Shown here: positions 1 to 7,308 of the stretch, piece by piece
How positions within the stretch are numbered: position 1 is the stretch's first letter
How the letters are laid out: each line of letters starts with the position of its first letter
Assembly (NCBI GenBank): GCA_904419785.1
Contig: CAJFSY010000018.1
Location: forward strand, 1 to 34,075
Direction of reading: 5' to 3'
Length of the DNA: 34,075 bases
DNA from: an uncultured Neglectibacter sp.
Lineage (GTDB): Bacteria > Bacillota > Clostridia > Oscillospirales > Acutalibacteraceae
The notes under the pieces: generated by a model
What the model was told of the DNA's origin: nothing
Databases searched by the model: none
Seen by the model: the letters and a program-made list of their open reading frames with translations, nothing else
Made by a program: the position numbers and the translations under genes

Positions 1-81
1 GCGCATACCGCCTTTTCTTGTTATCCAGCCCTCCGGCTGTATCGGTTGAGCAAAAGTCAGCATGGGATTGGTGTGGTATCT

Positions 82-219
82 TTAATTATGTGAAACTCCT
101 CGCTCCCATTTTGAAACAGCCTTGTCGGTAATATGTAATTGAGCTGCTAAATCTTTTTGTGTTAATTTTTTCTCTTTTCGCAATTCAGCAATGAATTGAC
201 CTATTTTGTTTTCGTCCAT
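82..219 (-). pseudogene. Truncated XRE-family HTH regulator (45 residues)
   Basis: Reading the minus strand from the ATG at 219 gives a 45-residue product starting MDENKIGQFIAELRKEKK and ending at a TAA at 82-84. It matches the N-terminal helix-turn-helix of XRE/Cro-type regulators: QKDLAAQLHITDKAVSKWERG is the usual second and recognition helix region (quoted in part: KAVSKWERG). Family members normally continue with a conserved CPDISLL-like stretch and a sensor or second helical part; here the reading stops three codons after the recognition helix. An AAAGGA SD lies 8 bases before the ATG and a good promoter is upstream, so the 5' end is intact. The remaining bases 1-81 stay open in the same frame after the stop but are not recognisable. 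I infer a gene broken by rearrangement; a genuine very short regulator cannot be excluded. Confidence 0.6.
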
Positions 220-255
220 ATTCGAGTTCCTTTCTTTTGCTGTGAGTATATGTCT

Positions 256-284
256 ATAATATATTCACCATATTCAAATATCAA
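256..284 (-). promoter_or_regulatory. Sigma-A promoter of the truncated HTH gene
   Basis: On the minus strand, TTGATA (279-284) and TATTAT (256-261) are separated by exactly 17 bases and lie about 37 bases upstream of the ATG at 219. Confidence 0.6.
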
Positions 285-300
285 CCGACCAATGGTTGAT
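280..300. promoter_or_regulatory. Operator-like dyad ATCAACC-N7-GGTTGAT
   Basis: A perfect 7-base inverted repeat (280-286 and 294-300) overlaps the -35 element of the HTH promoter. This position fits autoregulation by the adjacent HTH protein; that is inference. It also sits exactly where the truncated oxidoreductase reading frame begins on the other strand, so the junction of the rearrangement may lie here. Confidence 0.4.
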
Positions 301-1567
301 GTTGATAAATAAACCTATGGTAGAACATCCCACCTATATGGCAAATGGTGAACAGATGCTGGTGGGCGGCTGGATGCGGGAAGTAATGGAAACCCTGTAT
401 GAGCGGGGTTATGTGCCGGATTTGCTGAATCCAGAACGCTGGCGCAAGCTGCAAATGCGCTGGACGCCATTTGATGCCGAAGGGCTCAAGCTGCTGCTGG
501 ATGAAATGATGGAAAAGGAACATGTGGAGGTCCGGTTCTTCACGAAAGTGATCGACGCGGATGTAGAGCCGGATACCTTAAAGGTAAAAGGCGTTGTCCT
601 TTCCAATGTGGAAGGCTACCATTATGTTAAGGCAAAAACATATATTGATGCTACGGGCGATGCCGTTCTTTCCAGCTTGTGCGGGGTGAAATGCTGGGAC
701 GCCGGTATAGATACCCCCAATATTATGCCTCCCACGCTGTGCGCGCTTTTGGCGGGGGTGGACTGGCATAAGATTCAGCCGGGAGATATTGGCTTGCCGG
801 AGCATCAGGAAAAGATCGATCAGGCGATAGCTGATGGATTTTTCTCACAGCCGGACCATCACGTGCCCGGATTGTTTATGAGCATGGGGCAGCTGGCTTC
901 CATGAATGCGGGACATGTGTTTGGGATGAGTTCCACAAATTGCGCCAGTTTATCCAAAGGCATGGTGCGGGGGCGCAGGCTTGTACAGGAATATCTGGAG
1001 TTTTACCGGAAATATTTTGATCTTCCCCAGTTGCAGCTGGTAACCACCGCAGCTATGATGGGCATCCGGGAATCCCGGCGTACTGCGGGAGAATACATAT
1101 TGGGATATGAAGATTACGCCGCGCGGCGGAAATTCCCAGATCAAATCGCCATATTCGCCAAGGCCATTGACATCCATGTGTACGATTGCTCGGAGGAACA
1201 ATATGAGCGGTATTACACTTCTTTCATGAAAATAGACCGCTATAAGCCTGGGGAATATTACGGAATCCCTTATGGCGTTCTGGTGCCGGAAGGCTCGGTA
1301 AATTTGTGGACTGCGGGCCGGTGCGTATCGGTTGATGTGATGGTGCAGGGGTCTTTGCGTGTTCAGCCGGCAGCGGCCATGATGGGCCAGGCCAGCGGTG
1401 TGGCAGCTGTACAGCACTGCCGCACAGGGCAGCCCGCAAGTGATCTGGATACGGAAGAATTGGTGCGTTCACTGCGGGCACAAGGCGCCAATCTGCCGCA
1501 GGAAACTTTGTCAAAAACAATGACCCGGGGTGGGACACCCCAGAGTCAGGCGTGCAGTCATATTTGA
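299..1567 (+). pseudogene. FAD-dependent oxidoreductase, N-terminally truncated
   Basis: The 422-residue reading frame aligns along its length with the downstream paralogue (1584-2900) and keeps the shared landmarks: TYIDATGDA, SMNAGHVFGM, GIRESRR, and the C-terminal FAD-contact segment LWTAGRCVSVDVMVQGSLRVQPAAAMMGQASG. It lacks the first roughly 60 residues, which in the family carry the GxGxxG dinucleotide-binding motif and the first FAD contacts. No SD precedes any of the candidate starts (TTG 296, ATG 299, ATG 317), and the sequence upstream belongs to the HTH gene promoter on the other strand. I infer a 5'-truncated relic of an FAD_oxidored-family (PF12831-like) enzyme. It cannot bind FAD as a stand-alone protein by the known mode. 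The substrate is unknown. Confidence 0.7.
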
Positions 1568-1583
1568 AAAGGGGCAAAAAATT

Positions 1584-2900
1584 ATGAGTGAAATAATCCA
1601 ATACAACAAAGAACTTCCAGTAAAAGTAGAGACGGATGTTTTTATCGCTGGAGGCGGGCCAGCCGGTGTAAGCGCTGCCGTAGCCGCCAGCGAGGCGGGA
1701 GCCAAAGTGTTTGTGGCCGAGGCGTCTCAATCCTTTGGCGGCGCCGCGGTAACCATGTTGGTGCCGGCGTTTATGGAATTTGGCAATGGGACGGATTTTT
1801 TAGCCGCCGGCATCGGAAAGCGGATATTTGATTATCTGGCCGAAAACGCGCCGGAATCCGCAAAGCCTTATTGCCCTCCCAACATCCCGGTGGAAACGCT
1901 GAAGCTTTGCTACGATTCTATGATGGAAGAGTGTGGTGCACAATACTGCTTCAATACCCAGGTAATTGATGTGGCGGTTGCCAATGGGGAGATACAGCAT
2001 GTGATTTGCGCGGGAAAAGGCGCTATCTACGCAGTTAAGGCCAAAGTGTATATTGATTGCACAGGCGACGCCGATTTGTGCGCGTATGCGGGCGCAGAGT
2101 TTGAGCAAGGGGGAGAGAATGGCGAGGTGATGGGAAGCACCTTGTGCGGGTTGTGGACCGGCATACAATGGGAAAATGTTGTTTCGCCGGACAGCCGTAT
2201 GTTGGAGCAAGCTTTTAAAGATCAGGTGTTTTCACAAAACGACCTACATTTGCCAGGGATGTGGCCTATTGCCAAAGGTGTGGGAGGTTCCAACACAGGC
2301 CACGTATTCGGTGTGGATGGAACAAATGCCGACAGCTTGACTAAAGGTATGGTAGAGGCCAGAAAGCGGATGCAGGAGTACCGCCGGTATTATCGCGAGT
2401 ATCTGAGCGGATTTGAAAACGCAGAGTTGGTCTGTTCCGCACCACAGCTGGGGATTCGTGAGAGCCGCAGGGTAGTGTGCGATTACCGGCTGGTGCTTCA
2501 GGATTTCCTGGATCAAGCCGTGTTCCCCGATGAAATAGGACGTTACAGCTATAATATTGATATCCACGCCAATACGGTTGGGCTGGACGATTATGAGCTT
2601 TTCGAAAAAGAACATACGACATACCGCTATAAAGTGGGTGAAAGCTATGGGATTCCCTATCGTACTTTGCCGGTAAAAGGGTTTTCCAACCTGCTGACAG
2701 CAGGGCGTTGTATTTGTTCAGACCGCTATATGCAGTCTTCTGTGCGAGTGATGCCTGGCTGCTATATTACCGGCCAAGCGGCGGGTACGGCAGCGGCCAT
2801 ATGCGCTTTGGAAAATGTGAACGTGCATGATGCCCCTGTGAAGAAAATTCAGAAACAATTGAAAAAGTTGGGAGCTTACTTGCCCAATTATCAAGAATAA
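1584..2900 (+). CDS. FAD-dependent oxidoreductase (FAD_oxidored family)
   Basis: A 438-residue protein with a complete N-terminal FAD-binding fold: beta strand TDVFIAGGGPAGVSAAVAA around residues 17-36 with the GGGPAG loop at 23-28. It continues with CTGDADLCAYAG, the LGIRESRRV segment, and the C-terminal motif NLLTAGRCICSDRYMQSS that closes over the flavin. The ATG at 1584 follows AAAAGGGG with good spacing and comes 16 bases after the upstream paralogue's stop, so the two were one transcription unit. The enzymes of this family are cytosolic or exported flavoproteins of mostly unknown substrate, often near sugar or aromatic catabolism genes; no partner here identifies the substrate. It is a tandem paralogue of the truncated copy upstream. 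Confidence 0.85.
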   Translation: MSEIIQYNKELPVKVETDVFIAGGGPAGVSAAVAASEAGAKVFVAEASQSFGGAAVTMLVPAFMEFGNGTDFLAAGIGKRIFDYLAENAPESAKPYCPPNIPVETLKLCYDSMMEECGAQYCFNTQVIDVAVANGEIQHVICAGKGAIYAVKAKVYIDCTGDADLCAYAGAEFEQGGENGEVMGSTLCGLWTGIQWENVVSPDSRMLEQAFKDQVFSQNDLHLPGMWPIAKGVGGSNTGHVFGVDGTNADSLTKGMVEARKRMQEYRRYYREYLSGFENAELVCSAPQLGIRESRRVVCDYRLVLQDFLDQAVFPDEIGRYSYNIDIHANTVGLDDYELFEKEHTTYRYKVGESYGIPYRTLPVKGFSNLLTAGRCICSDRYMQSSVRVMPGCYITGQAAGTAAAICALENVNVHDAPVKKIQKQLKKLGAYLPNYQE

Positions 2901-2940
2901 TCCTTTTTCACAAGTAACGGTATATTGTTTGTAGAACGAC

Positions 2941-2978
2941 AAAAAGCGCGCGCCTCGAAAAAAGAGACGCGCGCTTTT
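2941..2978. terminator. Bidirectional intrinsic terminator
   Basis: An 11-base GC-rich stem (2946-2956 with 2964-2974, one mismatch) closes a 7-base A-rich loop, with A5 before and T4 after. It serves the convergent genes ending at 2900 (+) and 3022 (-). Confidence 0.85.
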
Positions 2979-3021
2979 CCTATGTTGGAACGGGGCAGGT
3001 TAAAAAGATGCCTGCCGACGA

Positions 3022-4866
3022 TCATTTTCTCCGGCGATAGTATTCGTAGAAAACGTAGGTATCGAGCCAAGGCTGGGTTTTAGGTTCGTTTTTCCACAGA
3101 AAATTTCCCATGGCGCGAAATTTCTTCTCCGCTGTTTCAGAATCGCCGGCGGTTTGGGCAAGCAGATAATTGTTCATGCGGTATAAAAGCCGCCAATAAA
3201 AACGCAGTGCCGGGTCTTTGCACAAAAACCGGTATTCCATCAGAAAGTTTCGGATGGGTTCATAGAGGGATGCATATTGGGGCCACATGTCGTGGTGGTC
3301 TTGGGATAAGTAGCCGGTAGGGAACAGGCGGCCGGACTCTTCTAAGAAAGCTTGGGCTTTTTCCCCATATTCTCCAAAGGCCTGGTCAAAGTAAGCTCGC
3401 AGTTCTTCCTCATAGGGCAAAGCGGGATTCCAAAGGACGCGGCCTGCCATCCATCCCAGGAAATTGTGAGGGATGCCGACACGCTGCACCTGGCAGTGGA
3501 CCATACCGTGAAGCCCAAGTTCCGTTAAAGCCCGGATGTCTTGATACAGTACTTCCCCCACACGGGAAATCCCCAAGCCGTAGATCAAGGCGGAGAGCAT
3601 ATGGTAGTCGTAATCGAAGCTGTCTCCGGAAAAGCGTTCCTGCCACGCGGTGAGGAACGCCAGGTTTTCTTCCACGTTTTGAGGGAAATGCAACTGGTTG
3701 CGCTGGTATGGCGGAAGCGGTTTAGGAGGGTCCACCGGGCCCAGCGGTTTTGAGAACGTCCGCGTGATAGGCGCGAACATCAGCAAAAACCGTTCCTGGT
3801 TCCGGATTCTCGCGGTTTGCGGAGGCCAGAGAAGATCGAAATAAAGCAAGAACACGATCTTGGTTTCAAGGCCTTTGGCGCTGAGTTTGCCGTCCAGCTG
3901 GTTGAGCATTTCTACATAAAAGTCGGAAGGCAGTCCTTTTTGGCACTGGGGGCATTCACACTGGTTGTTAGAGTCATCCGCCAGCCAAAAATGCAGCACA
4001 TCGATCTCCGGATGGCTCTCTGCGTAAGAAACGATGTAATCTGTGACCAAGTCCCGTGTTTCCCGGTTCCCATAGCAAAGATTGGTGTTTAAGGGAATAT
4101 TGTTCCAAAGCCCACGCTTGCCGTGTACCATGGCCATATGTTTAGCCTGATCAGCAGTGGGGGTAAAAGAGACAGGGGCCCAGCTCAGGCCGGGAATGCC
4201 CAGCGGTTCGCAGGTCCAGCCGTGGCCCACGCCGTGATAGAGCAATCCCCGTAGTTTTACCGCCTTCACGATTTCTTTCATAAAATCCTGGCAGGTTTCC
4301 CGGGAAAGCGCGTGGTGTTTCTGATAGGGATTGTGCAAATGGCAGTACCAGCGTTCAAAAAAGGTATAACCTTCCATGAATTGAGTGAAATAACTATTGT
4401 ACCCCACTTTTGGAGCCCATTCCACTATTGCCAGAATATTTTCAAGGGAATCCGCTCCTTCCAGACAGATGCCGCGATGCCGGTAGAAGGCTTCTTCCCG
4501 CAGGTGGACGCAGACCGTTGACCAGTCAGTTTTTTGGTAATACGATTCGCCTGGCCGCAAAAAGGCACAGCCAGCCTCCGTAAGCAGCCGGTAGACTGCC
4601 AGCAAAAGACTTCTGGGATTGCTGCCCAGAATGGTTCCTTGGCCGTCTTGCACATCGATCGAATATCCATCGTCCCAAAAGGGGTCTTTTCCTGGCGAAA
4701 GGGGAAACCCCAAGTTCAGTTCTATGACTTTCTCTTGGACACTGCCGCCCTGGTCTTGAAGCGCCTGTGGGCACATCTGAGCGATTCCGTGCTCCAGCTC
4801 CGATGCGGCAAATTTTCCTGTGTCGCCGGCGCCCAGGTCCCACCGGATTTTCAACGACATCATCAT
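3022..4866 (-). CDS. DUF4838 / alpha-glucuronidase-like domain protein
   Basis: A cytosolic protein of about 614 residues without signal peptide. The N-terminal part resembles the glycoside-hydrolase accessory domain seen in alpha-glucuronidases (TILGSNPRSLLLAVYRLLTEAGCAFLRPG, residues about 75-103). The central barrel-like part has the DUF4838 hallmark in which a short metal- or disulphide-type cluster follows a display of polar residues (HFWLADDSNNQCECPQC, about residues 291-307). The conserved C-terminal part includes NFLGWMAGRVLWNP. Family function is presumed carbohydrate hydrolysis but largely uncharacterised. Three consecutive ATG codons (4866, 4863, 4860) follow AGGAAGGG; spacing favours 4863 slightly. 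It is transcribed alone from a promoter at 4907-4935, in the same orientation as the glycan genes to its right. Confidence 0.65.
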   Translation of the reverse strand: MMMSLKIRWDLGAGDTGKFAASELEHGIAQMCPQALQDQGGSVQEKVIELNLGFPLSPGKDPFWDDGYSIDVQDGQGTILGSNPRSLLLAVYRLLTEAGCAFLRPGESYYQKTDWSTVCVHLREEAFYRHRGICLEGADSLENILAIVEWAPKVGYNSYFTQFMEGYTFFERWYCHLHNPYQKHHALSRETCQDFMKEIVKAVKLRGLLYHGVGHGWTCEPLGIPGLSWAPVSFTPTADQAKHMAMVHGKRGLWNNIPLNTNLCYGNRETRDLVTDYIVSYAESHPEIDVLHFWLADDSNNQCECPQCQKGLPSDFYVEMLNQLDGKLSAKGLETKIVFLLYFDLLWPPQTARIRNQERFLLMFAPITRTFSKPLGPVDPPKPLPPYQRNQLHFPQNVEENLAFLTAWQERFSGDSFDYDYHMLSALIYGLGISRVGEVLYQDIRALTELGLHGMVHCQVQRVGIPHNFLGWMAGRVLWNPALPYEEELRAYFDQAFGEYGEKAQAFLEESGRLFPTGYLSQDHHDMWPQYASLYEPIRNFLMEYRFLCKDPALRFYWRLLYRMNNYLLAQTAGDSETAEKKFRAMGNFLWKNEPKTQPWLDTYVFYEYYRRRK

Positions 4867-4906
4867 CCCTTCCTTTCAAATTGCGCAGTCTTTTACATCT
4901 TTCCAC

Positions 4907-4935
4907 ATGATACCACTGGAAAAATATTTCCGCAA
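4907..4935 (-). promoter_or_regulatory. Promoter of the DUF4838 gene
   Basis: Minus-strand TTGCGG (4930-4935) and TATCAT (4907-4912) with a 17-base spacer, about 40 bases before the start codons. The rest of 4936-5060 shows no gene or clear signal. Confidence 0.5.
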
Positions 4936-5061
4936 GGATATGTGCGCAAACCGGCCAAAGATGCTTCAAGTTTCAGTTTCTCACCTCATATGGATAAACA
5001 TAAAAAGCTGTCCGTAGGTAGGGTAGGACGATAAAGTAAATCTCGGAGAAAACGCGGGCAC

Positions 5062-5093
5062 AAAAAAAGCGAACCCCGCCATGTGGGATTCGC
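5062..5093 (-). terminator. Intrinsic terminator
   Basis: A 9-base stem (5069-5077 with 5085-5093) and 7-base loop, followed on the minus strand by T7 (complement of 5062-5068). It lies downstream of tRNA-Arg and of the other terminator at 5129-5161, so it is a second barrier before the DUF4838 gene. Confidence 0.7.
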
Positions 5094-5128
5094 GTCTTGG
5101 AAGCGGCTCACAGCTCCTGAAAAAAATA

Positions 5129-5161
5129 AAAACTCAGAAATCACAAGATTCCTGAGTTTTT
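5129..5161 (-). terminator. Terminator downstream of tRNA-Arg
   Basis: A 10-base stem (5133-5142 with 5147-5156), 4-base loop, and T-rich tract on the minus strand, placed 3 bases beyond the tRNA 3' end. A T5 on the plus side makes it symmetrical. Confidence 0.8.
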
Positions 5162-5164
5162 ACT

Positions 5165-5241
5165 TGGCGCGCCAGAAGGGACTCGAACCCCTGACCTTTT
5201 GGTTCGTAGCCAAACACTCTATCCAGCTGAGCTACTGGCGC
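5165..5241 (-). tRNA. tRNA-Arg (anticodon ACG)
   Basis: The minus strand folds as a complete cloverleaf: 7-base acceptor stem GCGCCAG/CTGGCGC (5235-5241 with 5169-5175), D-arm AGCTCAGCTGGATAGAGT, anticodon stem TTTGG/CCAAA closing the loop CTACGAA (anticodon ACG, normally read as ICG for CGN arginine codons), and T-arm with GGTTCGAACC. Discriminator is G and the 3' CCA is encoded (5167-5165). A terminator follows directly. Confidence 0.97.
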
Positions 5242-5293
5242 ATTGAGCTGTTCTCTAACAGCCCTATAATTATATAAATAAATTTTGGAAATG

Positions 5294-7171
5294 TCAAGCC
5301 TTTTTTAAATTTTTTTGAAATTTTGTTATGGAAAATCCAAAAGGCGCCAGAACATTGACGTTTCCCAAAGGTTCCCCCAAAAGAAGCAGACCGTTTTCCA
5401 TGTCTAAAGAAGCTTTCAATACGCTTTGGGGGCGGCTGCTTCGGTTGACCACTACGGTTATGCTTTCACGGGTGGTTTCAGAAAAAACAAAGCGTTCAAA
5501 AGCCAGCAAGTTGCCATCCGCAAATAAAGTCCGATAGCTCCCTTGCCCTAATATGGCTTTTTCCTGAGCCCTGAGAGCGCCCAGCTTCTTGTACCAGTCC
5601 AACAGATCCCGATTCTCCCGGCCCCAGGGATAGCATGCCCTGTTGAAGGGATCGCGGTAACCTTCCATCCCAGCTTCGTCGCCGTAGTAAATACAGGGAA
5701 CTCCCGGAAGCAAAAACTGCATGAGGGATGCCAGCCGCAAACGTTTCAAGCCGGTTTCCCGCTGTTCGGGGGACAAGTGCTGGGATGCCTGCCATTCCCG
5801 GCCGCGGTTTCCAGCGGGTTCACCGCCTAGGACCGTCAAAGCCCGTTCTGTGTCGTGGGTACCAATGTGGTTCATCAACAGCCGCAGGCATTGGGGCGGA
5901 TAGTTTTCCACGATGCTCTCCACGGTTTCTGCAAAATTCCGGGGGTCGCCTCCCAAAAGGAAGCCTAAAATGGCGTCCCGGAAAGGATAATTCATCACCG
6001 TGTCCAGCTGTTTTCCCAGCAAATAGCGGCGGCGTATGCCATAGGCCGTTTTGTTGGAGGCGTCCTCCCATACTTCGCCCAAAACCAGCGCGTCGGGATT
6101 TTCCTCTTTGGCGGCCTTGGTCAGACTGTCCAAAAACTGGTCGGGCAGCTCATCGGCCACATCCAGGCGCCAGCCCGAAGCTCCTGCCTTCAACCATTTC
6201 CGCACGATGCCTTCTTCGCCGTTGATATAGCGGTCATAGCTTTCTTCCGTTTCTTTCACGTTGGGCAAGGTGTCGAAATTCCACCAGCACTCGTAAGAAT
6301 CGGGCCATTGGCGGAAAGTGTACCAGGGATAATAGGGGGATTGCTGGGAGTTGTAGGCTCCCGCTGTGGAATAACGGCCTTCCCGGTTAAAGTAGACGCT
6401 GTCGCTGCCTGTGTGGCTGAACACCCCATCGATGAGCACCCGGATTCCCAGTTTTTCCGACGCGGCGCACAGGGAGCGGAAATCCTCTTCCGTTCCCAGC
6501 AAAGGGTCGATCTTGGAATAATCCGCGGTGTCATAGCGGTGGTTGGAATGGGATTCGAAAATAGGGTTGCAATACAGGCAGGTGACGCCCAGCTCTTTCA
6601 GATAGGGCAGCTTTTCCTCAATGCCTTTCAGGTCCCCGCCGAAAAAGTCGGTGTTGGTGATTTTTCCCTGGGCGTTGGGGGCCCAATCCGGCTGGTCCGC
6701 CCAGTTCTCGTGGAACGTGCGGCCGGACGGCACGCCTTCTTTCGTTGTGCCGGATTTATAGAACCGGTCCGGGAAAATTTGGTACATCACCCCGCCTTCC
6801 AGCCAGTGGGGAGTTTGGAATTCTTTTTCGTAGACCGTAAGCTGCCATTGGTTGTTGCCGCCGAATATCCCGTCGCCGGCAAAGCCTTTGGAAAGGCGCT
6901 GGCTGCCCCGGTGGGTGCGAATCTCAAAATGATAGAAATAAAGCCCGGCCACATCCGGCGTGAAATGGCATTCCCACCACTCCTGGTTGTTGCCGTTCAT
7001 GCCGCACCAAAACAGGTCCAACACCTGGGATTGGCCGCCTTCGCGCTGGATGACCAAGTGGGCCGCCGAACAAGAAAGCTCCCGGGGGAGGGTGATGCGG
7101 AAGTGGATGGCGGTGCCTTCCGCCACGGCTCCCAGCGGGTCCCGGTATTTTCTGCTGCGGGAATTAAACAT
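5294..7171 (-). CDS. GH13 alpha-glucan hydrolase (neopullulanase / alpha-glucosidase-like)
   Basis: About 625 residues. An N-terminal beta-sandwich of the CBM34/starch-binding type occupies residues 1-115 (HFTPDVAGLYFYHFEI), the catalytic barrel begins at WLEGGVMYQIFPDRF, and a C-terminal beta domain ends the protein. The four GH13 regions are present: DGVFSHTG, GWRLDVADE (nucleophile D337), LGEVWE (acid/base E366) and NHIGTHDTER (transition-state D440). No signal peptide, so it should act on maltodextrins or debranched glycogen in the cytosol, together with the phosphorylase encoded just upstream. A longer GTG start (7183) is possible, but the ATG at 7171 is better placed after AGAAGGTG. The exact substrate among neopullulanase, cyclomaltodextrinase and alpha-glucosidase cannot be decided from sequence. 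Confidence 0.88.
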   Translation of the reverse strand: MFNSRSRKYRDPLGAVAEGTAIHFRITLPRELSCSAAHLVIQREGGQSQVLDLFWCGMNGNNQEWWECHFTPDVAGLYFYHFEIRTHRGSQRLSKGFAGDGIFGGNNQWQLTVYEKEFQTPHWLEGGVMYQIFPDRFYKSGTTKEGVPSGRTFHENWADQPDWAPNAQGKITNTDFFGGDLKGIEEKLPYLKELGVTCLYCNPIFESHSNHRYDTADYSKIDPLLGTEEDFRSLCAASEKLGIRVLIDGVFSHTGSDSVYFNREGRYSTAGAYNSQQSPYYPWYTFRQWPDSYECWWNFDTLPNVKETEESYDRYINGEEGIVRKWLKAGASGWRLDVADELPDQFLDSLTKAAKEENPDALVLGEVWEDASNKTAYGIRRRYLLGKQLDTVMNYPFRDAILGFLLGGDPRNFAETVESIVENYPPQCLRLLMNHIGTHDTERALTVLGGEPAGNRGREWQASQHLSPEQRETGLKRLRLASLMQFLLPGVPCIYYGDEAGMEGYRDPFNRACYPWGRENRDLLDWYKKLGALRAQEKAILGQGSYRTLFADGNLLAFERFVFSETTRESITVVVNRSSRPQSVLKASLDMENGLLLLGEPLGNVNVLAPFGFSITKFQKNLKKA

Positions 7172-7230
7172 AATATGGTACACCTTCTTTATGGGATTTC
7201 AAAGGGACTCAAGCAGCCGCTTGAGAACGC

Positions 7231-7289
7231 AAAAGCACAGCGTAGTAAAGCCCCGGTTTCCGCGGGAGTAGCTTGCGCTGCGCTTTTTT
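7231..7289 (-). terminator. Possible terminator or processing hairpin between glgP and the GH13 gene
   Basis: Complementary arms 7231-7242 and 7276-7287 form a 12-base stem (one G-U pair on the minus-strand RNA) around a long loop. The trailing T run is short, so it may only lower read-through. A second small inverted repeat, CTCAAGC/GCTTGAG, lies at 7208-7225. Confidence 0.4.
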
Positions 7290-7308
7290 GGGGGAAAGTC
7301 CCTTTTTG

